A stretch of 64,000 nucleotides of DNA from UBA7328 sp002471345 (GTDB lineage Bacteria > Bacteroidota > Bacteroidia > Chitinophagales > Saprospiraceae), in contig CAXGOB010000011.1 of the NCBI GenBank assembly GCA_964011275.1, positions 1 to 64,000 of the forward strand, in the 5' to 3' direction. Below the pieces are notes generated by a model. The model saw only the letters and a list, made by a program, of their open reading frames with translations, was not told the DNA's origin and ran no database searches. Shown piece after piece: positions 34,950 through 43,882 of the stretch (positions are counted from its first letter, which is position 1; each line of letters begins with the position of its first letter). The translations under genes were made by a program, and so were the position numbers.

Positions 34950-35603
34950 CTATGGACTAAGCCTAACAATGTCCCAACTTTCTTTTCCATTCTTTTGATC
35001 ATATCTAAATCTATCATGAAGCCTACTCCTTCTACCTTGCCAGAATTCTACTTGAGATGGCTTTATTAAAAACCCACCCCAAAAAGGTGGTTTGGGAAGA
35101 AAGTCAGTATCTCTATACTGATTCTGAAGTTGTTCTACTTTGGATTCAATCTGAACTCTGTCCTGAATAATTTTGCTTTGGGCTGAAGCCCATGCTCCTA
35201 TTTGGCTGGCCTTGGGCCTGGATTGAAAATAAGTAGTTGCTGTATCTTTATCCACTTCTATTGCATGACCATTTACCCTTACTTGACGCTCCATCTCCAG
35301 CCATAAGAAAGTCAAGGAAACGTTCTTGTTTTTATAAATATGTTGTGCTTTATCACTTTCAAGATTAGTGTAGAAGATAATACCATCTTGGGTCAGATCT
35401 TTCATTAAGACTGTTCGCCCTGAAGGTATACCATTTTCATCCACTGTACTTAATGTCATAACATTAGCTTCTTTGATACCAGAAGCTACAGCAGCATCGA
35501 ACCATACTCTAAATTGATTAATAGGATGAGCAAGAAGGTCAGAACGCTCTAATGTCCCTTTATCATAATTTTCTCTCATCTCATGAATATGGTCCCGATT
35601 CAT
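34950..35603 (-). CDS. pdxH: Pyridoxamine 5'-phosphate oxidase
   Basis: The 217-residue protein has the full family pattern: SGRTVLMKD, GIIFYTNLESDKA, FLWLEMERQVRVNG, FQSRPKASQIGAWAS and the C-terminal EFWQGRRSRLHDR. It oxidises pyridoxine or pyridoxamine phosphate to pyridoxal phosphate with FMN in the cytoplasm. It lies 7 bases after the RND pump gene on the same strand, so it is probably read through from the efflux operon, an odd partner with no evident functional link. Confidence 0.96.
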   Translation of the reverse strand: MNRDHIHEMRENYDKGTLERSDLLAHPINQFRVWFDAAVASGIKEANVMTLSTVDENGIPSGRTVLMKDLTQDGIIFYTNLESDKAQHIYKNKNVSLTFLWLEMERQVRVNGHAIEVDKDTATTYFQSRPKASQIGAWASAQSKIIQDRVQIESKVEQLQNQYRDTDFLPKPPFWGGFLIKPSQVEFWQGRRSRLHDRFRYDQKNGKESWDIVRLSP

Positions 35604-35610
35604 ATGTTAT

Positions 35611-38600
35611 TCATTCTTGATTAGAAGATACTGCTATTTTTACATCTTCTGTATGACTTCCTCTTCTTTCAATTATATTTTTCAAATGATAAGCCAGCCA
35701 ATACATCACAGGCACAATAACTAATGTCAAAAAGGTAGCAAAGGTCAATCCGTAAATTATCGTCCAGGCTAATGGGCCCCAAATGGCAGTATTGTCGCCG
35801 CCAATAAATATCTGAGGATCTAAGGCAGTTATCAAGGTTAAAAAGTTCATGTTAAACCCAATAGCTAAGGGTATCAAACCTAAAACTGTTGTAATGGCAG
35901 TAAGTAGAACAGGCCTTAGCCTTTTTGCCCCTCCTTCAAGTATGGCTAGTTTAACATCATCTTTTCTCATTTTGAGCATGTGGTTTACCCCTTTGTTTTC
36001 TCGGTTCCTTTCTATTAACAAGTTGATATAGTCTACTAATACAATAGCATTATTCACTACGACACCTGCTAATGAAATGAGTCCCACACCCGCAAATACT
36101 ACAGAGATAGCCTTACCGGTGATCACATAACCTAAAAAGACACCTATCGTGCTAAAGAAGACGGAAAGAATAATAATAAATGGAGAATACAGAGAATTGA
36201 ATTGAGCTACAAGAATGATGAATATGGCAAAGATGGCCACGGCAAAAGCATTCATTAGAAATGCCATATCCTCGGCTTGTTGCTCCTGTTCTCCTGTGAA
36301 ATCATATTTAATATTTCTATCAAAGTTGTATCTGCTTAAATAGTCCTTCACTTCATTCACAATCTCATTAGCATTTGCACCTTCTCTTACATTAGAAAAT
36401 ACCGTAATTACCTGTTCTTGATTTCTACGTTTTACTGAACTAAATGTTGATTTATATGTATAATCAGCTACAGCAGAAATAGGAACTTGTACAATGTCTC
36501 CTCTCCGAGCCTGATCTCTAAATGTGATCTTTTGATCCATGAGGTCATCTATATTATTTTTATATCGATCAGATAACCTTAACATAATTGGGTACTCATC
36601 TTCTCCGACCTTGAATTGTGAAATTTCTTTACCAAAAACAGCAGTTCGAATTGTACTTGCAATTTGTGCAGTGCTTAATCCATACCTTCTTGCCGCTTTT
36701 CTATCAATATTTACTTCTAATTCAGGTTTTCCCAATTTCACATCAGCTTGAAGTCTTTCAATACCTGCTATTCCTTGATTATTGAGGTCAGTAATCAGAT
36801 TATTGGCTACAATTACAAGCTCTTCCATCTCAGCACCAGCAAGCTCTATGTTTATTGGTGGGCCAGTAGGAGGTCCTTGATTGTCCTGTGCGACTACTAT
36901 CTGAGCTCCAACTATTTTATTTAAACTGCTTCTCAATTGTTCCATTATATCCGCAGTAGAAATTTCTCCTCTATCCTTAAAATCAACAAATGAAACTGTG
37001 ATTCTGGCTTTGTGTGGAGTTGCTCCTGGTTCTGGAAAATTCATGGGATCTGATGTCTCTTCTCCTATTTGAGTAAGAACTTCTTCTACAACATGCTTAT
37101 TTGGTTCTAAGGTTTTGTCCACAATATCTTCGATGTTTCTGCACAGCTTATTTGTGGCTTCTATGTCAGAACCTAGTGGAAGATCCACAAAAATATTTAC
37201 ATAGGTAGGGTCTGAACTTGGGAAGAATATAATTTTAGGTGACTTGACAGTAAGCAAGAAAATAGCAAAAGCCATCAATCCGAACGTACCGAAAAAGAAC
37301 AAAAGAGGCTTCTTGCCACTGAGAGCAAAATTTAGAAACCTCTTATAGTGTTTTTCTAAATACGGAAGAAAAGTTTCTTGGAAATAAATAGAAGCAAATC
37401 TCAAGACAAAAAAGTTAACCAGAATAATAACTCCGATAAATACACCTAGGTTTCTTACCCACTCATGGCTCGTTATCTGCCCTATTATTCCAATTACTAA
37501 AAATGCTACAGCTAAAATTATATTTGTCTTAGCTCTCTTTTTCCAATCGGATCCAATGTATTGATTGCTTCCAAGTTTCATCATTTTTGATGTAAGCACA
37601 GGATTTATCACTAGAGCTACTACTAATGAAGAACAAAGCACGGCAATCAAAGTGATGGGGAAATATTTCATGAATTTACCCATTACACCGGGCCAAAAAG
37701 CCATAGGTAAAAATGCAGCTAATGTTGTAATAGTTGATGCAATAATGGGCATTGCAACCTCACCAGCACCAAATCGAGCAGATTCAGAAAGTGAATGTCC
37801 TTCTTGGAGATATCGATAGATATTTTCAACTACAACAATGGCGTTATCTACCAAAAGTCCAAGAGCTAATATTAAAGCAAAAAGGAGAACAATATTGATC
37901 ACAAAACCCAACAGATACATGATCAGAATACCCATTAGCATAGATAAAGGAATAGCAATACCAACAAAAAGTGAATTTCTCAAACCTAAGAAAAACAGGA
38001 GAACAAAAATTACCAATAACACCCCGGAAATGATGCTGTTTTCTAGATTAGATACTTCATTTCGAGTCTGTACAGACTGATCATTAAATATCTTAATGGT
38101 TAGATTTTCTGGCAGAACTTTCTTTTGTTCCTCTAGTATGTTAAATATTTTTGTGGACGCAGAAAGTAAATTTTCATTTGCTCTTTTTACTATATCTAAA
38201 GAGATTACCGGAGCTCCATCTGATCTTGCATAACTGGTCCTTTCTTCGTACAAGAAATTTACTTTAGCTATATCCTTTAGATAAATTGGTCTTTCTAACT
38301 CACTTTTGATGACCATGTCCTCCATCTCCTCTGCTGACTGAAATTCTCCAATGATTCGAATAGATCTTCTGAAGTCGTTTTGTACTAACTCTCCTGCTGA
38401 CATTGACATGTTTTCTCTAGCCACTGCATCCTCTATATCCATAAATGAAATCTGAAGAGATTGCATTTTATATAAATCAACATCGATTTTCATCTCTCTT
38501 TCCAATGATCCCTTGATATCCACTTTGTTGATCTCTGAGATATCTTCTATCCTATCTTCCAAGTCCTCTGCATAAGTTCTTAACTCATCCATGCTAAAGT

Positions 38601-39069
38601 CTCCAGATAGATTAATCACCATGATTGGAGCGTCAGAAAAACTGGCTTCTTTTACAAAAGGATCCTGATCTAAATCATCAGGTAATTCAGATTTGGCTTT
38701 ATCAATAGCATCTTTTACTTTCTGCACAGCCAAATCTAGATTTACATCTGAATCGAATTCAACCACCACGAATGATAAATCTTGAATTGAATTGGACGTA
38801 ATATCTTTTACAGCAGATTCCGCTGCTAATTCTTTTTCTATTGGTCTAGTGACTAAGTTCTCTATTTCTGCTGCCGAGTTTCCAAAGTATGGTGTTGTGA
38901 TAAATACTGTTGGTAATGCAGCATCAGGATATAGCTGTTTAGGCATGTTTTGATATCCTACTAACCCAAACCCTAAAATCATAAATGCCAATAGAAATAC
39001 ACTAGTACCATTCCTTACAGCCCCAGAAGTCAGTCCAAAAGTTCGGTGGTCTTTGTTTGTATTATTCAT
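35611..39069 (-). CDS. RND efflux pump inner-membrane subunit (AcrB/HAE1-like)
   Basis: The 1152-residue length matches the family. It has an N-terminal TM helix (~22-40) and two large periplasmic porter regions. The first TM bundle (~345-560) contains the motif GLLVDNAIVVVENI; Asp408 matches the proton-relay aspartate, but the usual second aspartate is Asn409. The second bundle is near the C-terminus with GVVVNNAIVLVDY. It would pump drugs or lipids from periplasm or membrane, powered by protons, through the adaptor and TolC-like genes just upstream. It overlaps the adaptor gene by 8 bases. Confidence 0.95.
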   Translation of the reverse strand: MNNTNKDHRTFGLTSGAVRNGTSVFLLAFMILGFGLVGYQNMPKQLYPDAALPTVFITTPYFGNSAAEIENLVTRPIEKELAAESAVKDITSNSIQDLSFVVVEFDSDVNLDLAVQKVKDAIDKAKSELPDDLDQDPFVKEASFSDAPIMVINLSGDFSMDELRTYAEDLEDRIEDISEINKVDIKGSLEREMKIDVDLYKMQSLQISFMDIEDAVARENMSMSAGELVQNDFRRSIRIIGEFQSAEEMEDMVIKSELERPIYLKDIAKVNFLYEERTSYARSDGAPVISLDIVKRANENLLSASTKIFNILEEQKKVLPENLTIKIFNDQSVQTRNEVSNLENSIISGVLLVIFVLLFFLGLRNSLFVGIAIPLSMLMGILIMYLLGFVINIVLLFALILALGLLVDNAIVVVENIYRYLQEGHSLSESARFGAGEVAMPIIASTITTLAAFLPMAFWPGVMGKFMKYFPITLIAVLCSSLVVALVINPVLTSKMMKLGSNQYIGSDWKKRAKTNIILAVAFLVIGIIGQITSHEWVRNLGVFIGVIILVNFFVLRFASIYFQETFLPYLEKHYKRFLNFALSGKKPLLFFFGTFGLMAFAIFLLTVKSPKIIFFPSSDPTYVNIFVDLPLGSDIEATNKLCRNIEDIVDKTLEPNKHVVEEVLTQIGEETSDPMNFPEPGATPHKARITVSFVDFKDRGEISTADIMEQLRSSLNKIVGAQIVVAQDNQGPPTGPPINIELAGAEMEELVIVANNLITDLNNQGIAGIERLQADVKLGKPELEVNIDRKAARRYGLSTAQIASTIRTAVFGKEISQFKVGEDEYPIMLRLSDRYKNNIDDLMDQKITFRDQARRGDIVQVPISAVADYTYKSTFSSVKRRNQEQVITVFSNVREGANANEIVNEVKDYLSRYNFDRNIKYDFTGEQEQQAEDMAFLMNAFAVAIFAIFIILVAQFNSLYSPFIIILSVFFSTIGVFLGYVITGKAISVVFAGVGLISLAGVVVNNAIVLVDYINLLIERNRENKGVNHMLKMRKDDVKLAILEGGAKRLRPVLLTAITTVLGLIPLAIGFNMNFLTLITALDPQIFIGGDNTAIWGPLAWTIIYGLTFATFLTLVIVPVMYWLAYHLKNIIERRGSHTEDVKIAVSSNQE

Positions 39070-40231
39070 TTACAACTGCCTTTTCAATAATGATCTCAAT
39101 ACCTTCCATATTACTTACTAATCTTGCTCCGTCTTTGATCAAAATATCATCGAGATTAAGACCAGTCTCTATCATGGCGACTCCTTGATAAACATCTCCT
39201 ACTTGGATTTGGGTTTTGATAGCCTTCTGTTCTCCACCTACATCAGATGCCATCATTATGAACGAATTGTTGTTTACATCTTGCTGAATGATTTCTAATG
39301 GAATGGTGATTACATTATCAATAGTCTTTTCTATGATCTGTAGTTCTGCAAGTAGGTTTGGTTTGAGAAGCCCTTTAGTATTAGCTATATCTACTTCAAA
39401 TTTTAAAGTTCTGTTAGCTGGATCTATACTTCTCCCCAAAAGAGATACTTTACCTTTCTGGGTAATATCAAGTGATGGGAAATGAACATCTACTATCATA
39501 CCTTTTTTGAGAATTGATAGATATCTTTCGGGTAGATCTACTGCCACTTTTACATCTCTTGTGTTAAGCACTTGAACTATTGGCATGCCAGGACTTGCTA
39601 ATTCTCCTTGTTTGAGAAACTCTATATCCACCACTCCAGAAATTGGTGCATATACATTGCCTTTTGTCAATTGTAAATTGATCAGTTCCAATGACTTTTC
39701 TAATCTTTCTACGTTGTTTTTAGATTCTAGATACTGAATCTCTGAACCTATATTTTGTGCCCATAACTTACTTCGTCTATTGAATATATCTCTTGCTAAT
39801 TCCAAATTGGTGATAACATCATTTTTTTGAGTATGGAAAGTCTCCATATCTAAGGTGGCAATCAATGAACCTGTTTTTACGAAATCACCTTCTTTTACCT
39901 TTAGTTGTGTTATTCTTCCTGGTATCTCAGAGACAGCATTTGCTGTCTTGTCCGCAATCACTATTCCATCCAGATTTATAAATTTTGTAAATGAAGAAGA
40001 CGAAACTGGCATAGTAGTAACGATCTTCTTCTTTTTCTCAAGCGAAGGATCATTTTTCACTAAATCCGAAGTCAATTCAGCGATTTCTATCTCTAGTTTT
40101 CTGAGTTCTTTTTTCTTGTTATCCAGCAGTGCTCTTTTCCCATCTATAGTTGTAGGGTTTTCATTGAGTTCTGTACTTTGATTACAAGAAATCAACAGTG
40201 CTAGGAGTATTATGATGAATGTATATTTCAT
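39062..40231 (-). CDS. RND efflux adaptor (periplasmic membrane fusion protein), lipoprotein
   Basis: The 389-residue protein has a lipobox at Cys16 (LLISCNQ) and an early coiled coil (about 30-60). Barrel-sandwich halves follow (IVADKTANAVSEIPGRI, VKEGDFVKTGSLIATLD and GNVYAPISGVVD), then a helical hairpin between them and a beta-barrel domain (DVKVAVDLPERYL). It links the RND pump to the outer-membrane channel. It is encoded between the two partners, overlapping the pump gene by 8 bases. Confidence 0.93.
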   Translation of the reverse strand: MKYTFIIILLALLISCNQSTELNENPTTIDGKRALLDNKKKELRKLEIEIAELTSDLVKNDPSLEKKKKIVTTMPVSSSSFTKFINLDGIVIADKTANAVSEIPGRITQLKVKEGDFVKTGSLIATLDMETFHTQKNDVITNLELARDIFNRRSKLWAQNIGSEIQYLESKNNVERLEKSLELINLQLTKGNVYAPISGVVDIEFLKQGELASPGMPIVQVLNTRDVKVAVDLPERYLSILKKGMIVDVHFPSLDITQKGKVSLLGRSIDPANRTLKFEVDIANTKGLLKPNLLAELQIIEKTIDNVITIPLEIIQQDVNNNSFIMMASDVGGEQKAIKTQIQVGDVYQGVAMIETGLNLDDILIKDGARLVSNMEGIEIIIEKAVVNE

Positions 40232-40247
40232 GTGTGTATTTTCTCTT

Positions 40248-41669
40248 TTACTTTTTGTTTATTTCTCCAGTAGCAATATCCAGAGCAGATTGGGCGACTA
40301 GGATATCATACATGGCATTTGTGTGATTAGCCTGAGCATCATATAATCCTGATTCTGCTTGGGTTAGTTCTAGACTTGAACCAACTCCATTAGTGTATTT
40401 GATTTGAGTAGTATCAAATATTTTTTGACTCAAATTCAAAGTCCTTTTAGCGCTTTCAAGATTTGTTTTTGCATTTATCAACTCTGTACGGGCATTAAAA
40501 ACCTGAAGGATTAGAGCTCTATTAAATTCAGCTAGTTCGATTTCTCTTTTTTCTAAGACTATTTTCTTTCTCTCAATTTTGGCTCTTGTGTCTCCGCCAT
40601 CATAGATGGGAATATTTGCCCTTAATCCTACTACTCCATTAGGAAGCCATCCTGACTCATTACTATTAAAAAGCCCATCTCTTTGAAGATTTTCTTCTAA
40701 AGATGCACTTGCATACACACTTGGTAGATAACCTGTTTTTATTCTTTTAAGATCCCATTTGTCTAACTCTATGGCGTCTTTTAGAAGTACATGCTCGGGC
40801 CTTTTTGATAGATCAATTTCTTCTTTTAGATCTATATTTTGGAGTAATATGATATCCACATCATTCTCTAGGTTTTCTATGATTTCAATAGGATCTCCTA
40901 GTGGGAATGCCATTTGATATTTCAATACATTTTTAGATACTTCAAGCAGCCTATCCAGTTTCAATCTTTCACTAGTGAGTAATTCTTTTGATAAGAGTAA
41001 CCTATCCACATCCAGAGCTTCAGCAAAGCCATTTTCATAAAGGGCAGATGTTTCAAGAAGTAATTTTTCGACATTATTGATATTGTTATCAATTGTCTTC
41101 ATATTTTTTTGAGTGACTATGACATTGTTAAAAGCATTAGTGACATTAGTTTTGACCTGCTGAGCGGAGAGTATTTTTTGCTTCTTGGCCAAATCCATGA
41201 ACATTTTTCCAACTTTTAGGCCTTTTATGTAATTGCCATTGAAAACAAAAACACTCATGTTTAGTCCTGTTGTAACTTGATGCCTTCGGGTAAATGCAGC
41301 CTCTACAGTGGTAGGGCTATCTCCTCCGAATCCCTGAAGTTCTGGAGCTAGACTGGTCTGATTTAATACACCCACGAGAATGGGAGAAATGAAATCTTCA
41401 ATCACTACTTTGGGCCTGATGTAGCTATAATTATATCTGGTCTCCAATGTTATTTTTGGCAGTCCGATCGCTAATCCTTCTTTATATGCCCATTCAGCAT
41501 CCAGGCCCTCTAAATCTGCTGTTCTCATTGATACATGAGACTCGAGAGCATAGTTAATGGCATCATTTAATGTAAACTCAGATTGACCAGTCAGAGATGA
41601 AAAATTTATCATCATGACGACTATCAGTCCTATCCAATTCTTCTCATTCTTCATTTTAAAACAATTCAT
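40248..41669 (-). CDS. TolC-family outer-membrane efflux channel
   Basis: This 473-residue protein has a signal peptide (GLIVVMMINFSSLTGQ) and the two internally repeated OEP helical hairpins. Typical motifs include FTLNDAINYALE near the start, YLPSVYASAS and NGVGSSLELTQAESGLYDAQ near the end. It would form a trimeric outer-membrane tunnel. The start may be 41669 (overlapping the tetR stop by 14 bases) or the ATG at 41654. It is the second gene of the tetR-tolC-adaptor-pump operon. Confidence 0.93.
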   Translation of the reverse strand: MNCFKMKNEKNWIGLIVVMMINFSSLTGQSEFTLNDAINYALESHVSMRTADLEGLDAEWAYKEGLAIGLPKITLETRYNYSYIRPKVVIEDFISPILVGVLNQTSLAPELQGFGGDSPTTVEAAFTRRHQVTTGLNMSVFVFNGNYIKGLKVGKMFMDLAKKQKILSAQQVKTNVTNAFNNVIVTQKNMKTIDNNINNVEKLLLETSALYENGFAEALDVDRLLLSKELLTSERLKLDRLLEVSKNVLKYQMAFPLGDPIEIIENLENDVDIILLQNIDLKEEIDLSKRPEHVLLKDAIELDKWDLKRIKTGYLPSVYASASLEENLQRDGLFNSNESGWLPNGVVGLRANIPIYDGGDTRAKIERKKIVLEKREIELAEFNRALILQVFNARTELINAKTNLESAKRTLNLSQKIFDTTQIKYTNGVGSSLELTQAESGLYDAQANHTNAMYDILVAQSALDIATGEINKK

Positions 41670-42255
41670 AATTCTTCAAATGTGCTTTGCCATCTTCTGA
41701 TAATATGCCATGTAGATGATAGAGGAGATGCTCTCTCATAAGTTCATCAGGTTTATAATCAGAAATAGAAAAGTTTGATTCATCCACGATAAACCATGAT
41801 TTTTCTCTAAACAGTTTAGTTATGATAGTTGGATTGATTTCAGGTCGATAATAGCCTTCATTAATACCTTTCTCAATATTGTTGATTAGAATACTTCCAA
41901 ACTCTTCATCTCCAAATTGTTTTATTCTCTTCCAAACACTTTGATAGTATTTTTTAAGATCATGAACAATTGTGGGTTTCATGTTTCTCAGAGTATGTAC
42001 TCTATGTTGCCCAATTTGGATCATCTCATGAATTGCATCATTGGCATTTGACGCAATTTCATTTATAAGTTGTCTTTCTAAGTGGAGGAAAAGTTCTATG
42101 GATTGTGAAACAAGGTCTTCCTTGTTTTCTACTGTCTGGTAAAGTGTTTTTTTGGAGATACCCAAAATGGATGAAATATCATCCATACTTACAGATTTTA
42201 CACCCAAACGCATAAATTCAGCAGTACAAGCCTGTAATATCCTTTCTTTTTCCAT
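41656..42255 (-). CDS. TetR-family repressor of the RND efflux operon
   Basis: The 199-residue protein has an N-terminal helix-turn-helix (FMRLGVKSVSMDDISSILGI, then KKTLYQTVENKEDLV) and a helical ligand-binding domain. As the first gene of the efflux operon, directly followed by the tolC homologue, it is very probably a local repressor. A 17-bp perfect palindrome at 42308-42324, between its start and the putative promoter at 42388, is the likely autoregulatory operator. Confidence 0.92.
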   Translation of the reverse strand: MEKERILQACTAEFMRLGVKSVSMDDISSILGISKKTLYQTVENKEDLVSQSIELFLHLERQLINEIASNANDAIHEMIQIGQHRVHTLRNMKPTIVHDLKKYYQSVWKRIKQFGDEEFGSILINNIEKGINEGYYRPEINPTIITKLFREKSWFIVDESNFSISDYKPDELMREHLLYHLHGILSEDGKAHLKNYELF

Positions 42256-42307
42256 GATCGCGAAACAAAATTATGGATAAGAAACGAAGGAAACTATGAA
42301 AAGGTTT

Positions 42308-42324
42308 AAAGTTTCTGAAACTTT
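42308..42324. promoter_or_regulatory. 17-bp perfect palindrome, likely TetR operator of the efflux operon
   Basis: AAAGTTTC and GAAACTTT flank one T. It sits 52 bases upstream of the tetR start and downstream of the minus-strand promoter element, a position where bound repressor would block transcription. Confidence 0.65.
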
Positions 42325-42387
42325 CGACAAATTCTGACTTTTGAACGATAAAATCAGATGTCTAATTAATATAGTGTCAACATAAAT

Positions 42388-42395
42388 CAAATCTA
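42388..42395 (-). promoter_or_regulatory. Putative -7 element TAnnTTTG of the efflux operon (minus strand)
   Basis: The minus strand reads TAGATTTG. It is part of a 10-bp inverted repeat with 42422-42431, whose other arm holds the + strand promoter of the cytochrome gene, so the two promoters are mirror images 26 bases apart. Confidence 0.45.
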
Positions 42396-42422
42396 ACTAC
42401 CACATAAGTTCCATAATCTGAT

Positions 42423-42430
42423 TAGATTTG
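42423..42430 (+). promoter_or_regulatory. Putative -7 element TAnnTTTG of the cytochrome c gene
   Basis: TAGATTTG lies 30 bases before ATG 42461. It overlaps the longer possible frame from 42428, which supports the later start. Confidence 0.5.
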
Positions 42431-42460
42431 AAAGCATTAATAGAAGTGATTAAAATAAGG

Positions 42461-42796
42461 ATGAAAAAAATACTGATACTTGCCATTATAGCTTCCATTG
42501 GAATTATGTTCAGTTGTGGTGGAGAAGATAAAAAATCAAGCAAACCTGCTACTTCAAAACCTAAAAAGAAGAAAGTAGATGGAGCTAAAATCTACAAAAT
42601 GAACTGTGTTATTTGTCATGGTGCTGATGGTAAATTAGGTATAAATGGAGCTAAGCCCTTACCAGAATCTGTCCTTTCTAATGATGAAAAAATAGTTGTT
42701 GTAAAAAAAGGTCAAGGGGTAATGACTCCATTTGAGTCGATTCTTACAGAGGAACAGATCACGGCTGTAGTAGAATACACCAACTCACTTAAATAA
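42461..42796 (+). CDS. Small cytochrome c lipoprotein
   Basis: The 111-residue protein has a signal peptide with a lipobox cysteine at residue 19 (MFSCGG) and a Lys/Ser/Pro-rich linker. A class I cytochrome c domain follows: heme motif CVICHG and a distal ligand Met in GVMTPF. It is a membrane-tethered periplasmic electron carrier. The start at 42461 is chosen for the signal peptide and the promoter element. anmK begins 6 bases after the stop; no metabolic link is evident. Confidence 0.9.
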   Translation: MKKILILAIIASIGIMFSCGGEDKKSSKPATSKPKKKKVDGAKIYKMNCVICHGADGKLGINGAKPLPESVLSNDEKIVVVKKGQGVMTPFESILTEEQITAVVEYTNSLK

Positions 42797-42802
42797 ACTT
42801 TA

Positions 42803-43882
42803 ATGAATAAGCCTGGACTCACTATATGTGGTGTGATGTCTGGCAGTTCAATGGATGGTCTAGATATGGCCATTTGCTCTTTTGATCAAAACCAGAATGG
42901 ATCTGTCACTTGGGAGATAAAAAAGGCTTCCACATCTGAATTTCCTGAACAATTGATCACTGACCTGCTTTCTTGTTATGAATCTTCATCATCTTTTATT
43001 TTTTCAGTAGAGCAAAGATTTTCTGACTTTTGTGTGGATTCACTACGAAGTTTTATCGGTACTGAGAACTTGGATTATATTGGCTTTCATGGGCACACCA
43101 TTTTTCATGAACCCCAAGATGGATTTACCACTCAAATTGGAAATGCCCATCATATTGCTCAGAGCTTAGAAATTCCTGTTGTTGCTCAATTTAGAAATAA
43201 GGATGTTGCATTAGGAGGTCAAGGAGCACCGTTAGCCCCTATTGTTGAACAATATCTTTTTTCTGATTACAAAGCATTTCTTAATCTTGGCGGGATAGCT
43301 AATCTTAGCGTTCATAATAATGCTAATGTTAAAGCATTTGATATTACGGCGTGTAATCAACCCTTAAATCATCTCTCTTCTTATTTCAATAAAAAATTCG
43401 ATGACAATGGAAAAATTGCATCAAGTGGAAGGATAGATGAAGGTTTGTCAGAAAAACTTAGTCTTCTTGAATTTCTAAAGCTAAAAGCTCCTAAATCTCT
43501 TTCAAATACATGGGTGCAAAATGAATTCATTCCAATTTTGGAAAACTACGATTGCCCCGTTGAAGATAAGATGGCTACTGTTGTAGATCATATTGCTTTG
43601 CAAATAGCTGATTCCTGTAAATTGATACAACAAGGTGAGTCGATATTAGTCAGCGGAGGAGGGGTTCATAATGGATATATGATTGATCAAATTCAGAAAA
43701 AATTAGTACATCGCAGTATCTTTATAGAGAAGCCAATTGATTTGATATCAGAATTTAAGGAGTCATTACTCATGGGATTAATGGCATATTTAAGAGTCAA
43801 TGAAATACCAAATTGTTTAGCTAGTGTCACAGGGGCTTTAAGAGACAGTTGCAATGGAATCATTTACCGATCTGATTTATGA
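42803..43882 (+). CDS. anmK: Anhydro-N-acetylmuramic acid kinase
   Basis: This 359-residue ASKHA-fold kinase shows GVMSGSSMDGLD at the N-terminus, GFHGHTIFHEP, VVAQFRNKDVALGGQGAPLAP, LNLGGIANLS and FDITACNQPLN. It hydrolyses and phosphorylates anhydroMurNAc to MurNAc-6-phosphate during cell-wall recycling. The MurQ etherase that would act next is not in this window. It overlaps the following epimerase gene by 4 bases (ATGA), so the two are translationally coupled. Confidence 0.96.
   Translation: MNKPGLTICGVMSGSSMDGLDMAICSFDQNQNGSVTWEIKKASTSEFPEQLITDLLSCYESSSSFIFSVEQRFSDFCVDSLRSFIGTENLDYIGFHGHTIFHEPQDGFTTQIGNAHHIAQSLEIPVVAQFRNKDVALGGQGAPLAPIVEQYLFSDYKAFLNLGGIANLSVHNNANVKAFDITACNQPLNHLSSYFNKKFDDNGKIASSGRIDEGLSEKLSLLEFLKLKAPKSLSNTWVQNEFIPILENYDCPVEDKMATVVDHIALQIADSCKLIQQGESILVSGGGVHNGYMIDQIQKKLVHRSIFIEKPIDLISEFKESLLMGLMAYLRVNEIPNCLASVTGALRDSCNGIIYRSDL

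Noticed and set aside
37565..38080. Antisense frames inside the RND pump gene
   Set aside because: They are shadows of hydrophobic coding sequence on the minus strand, with no independent support.
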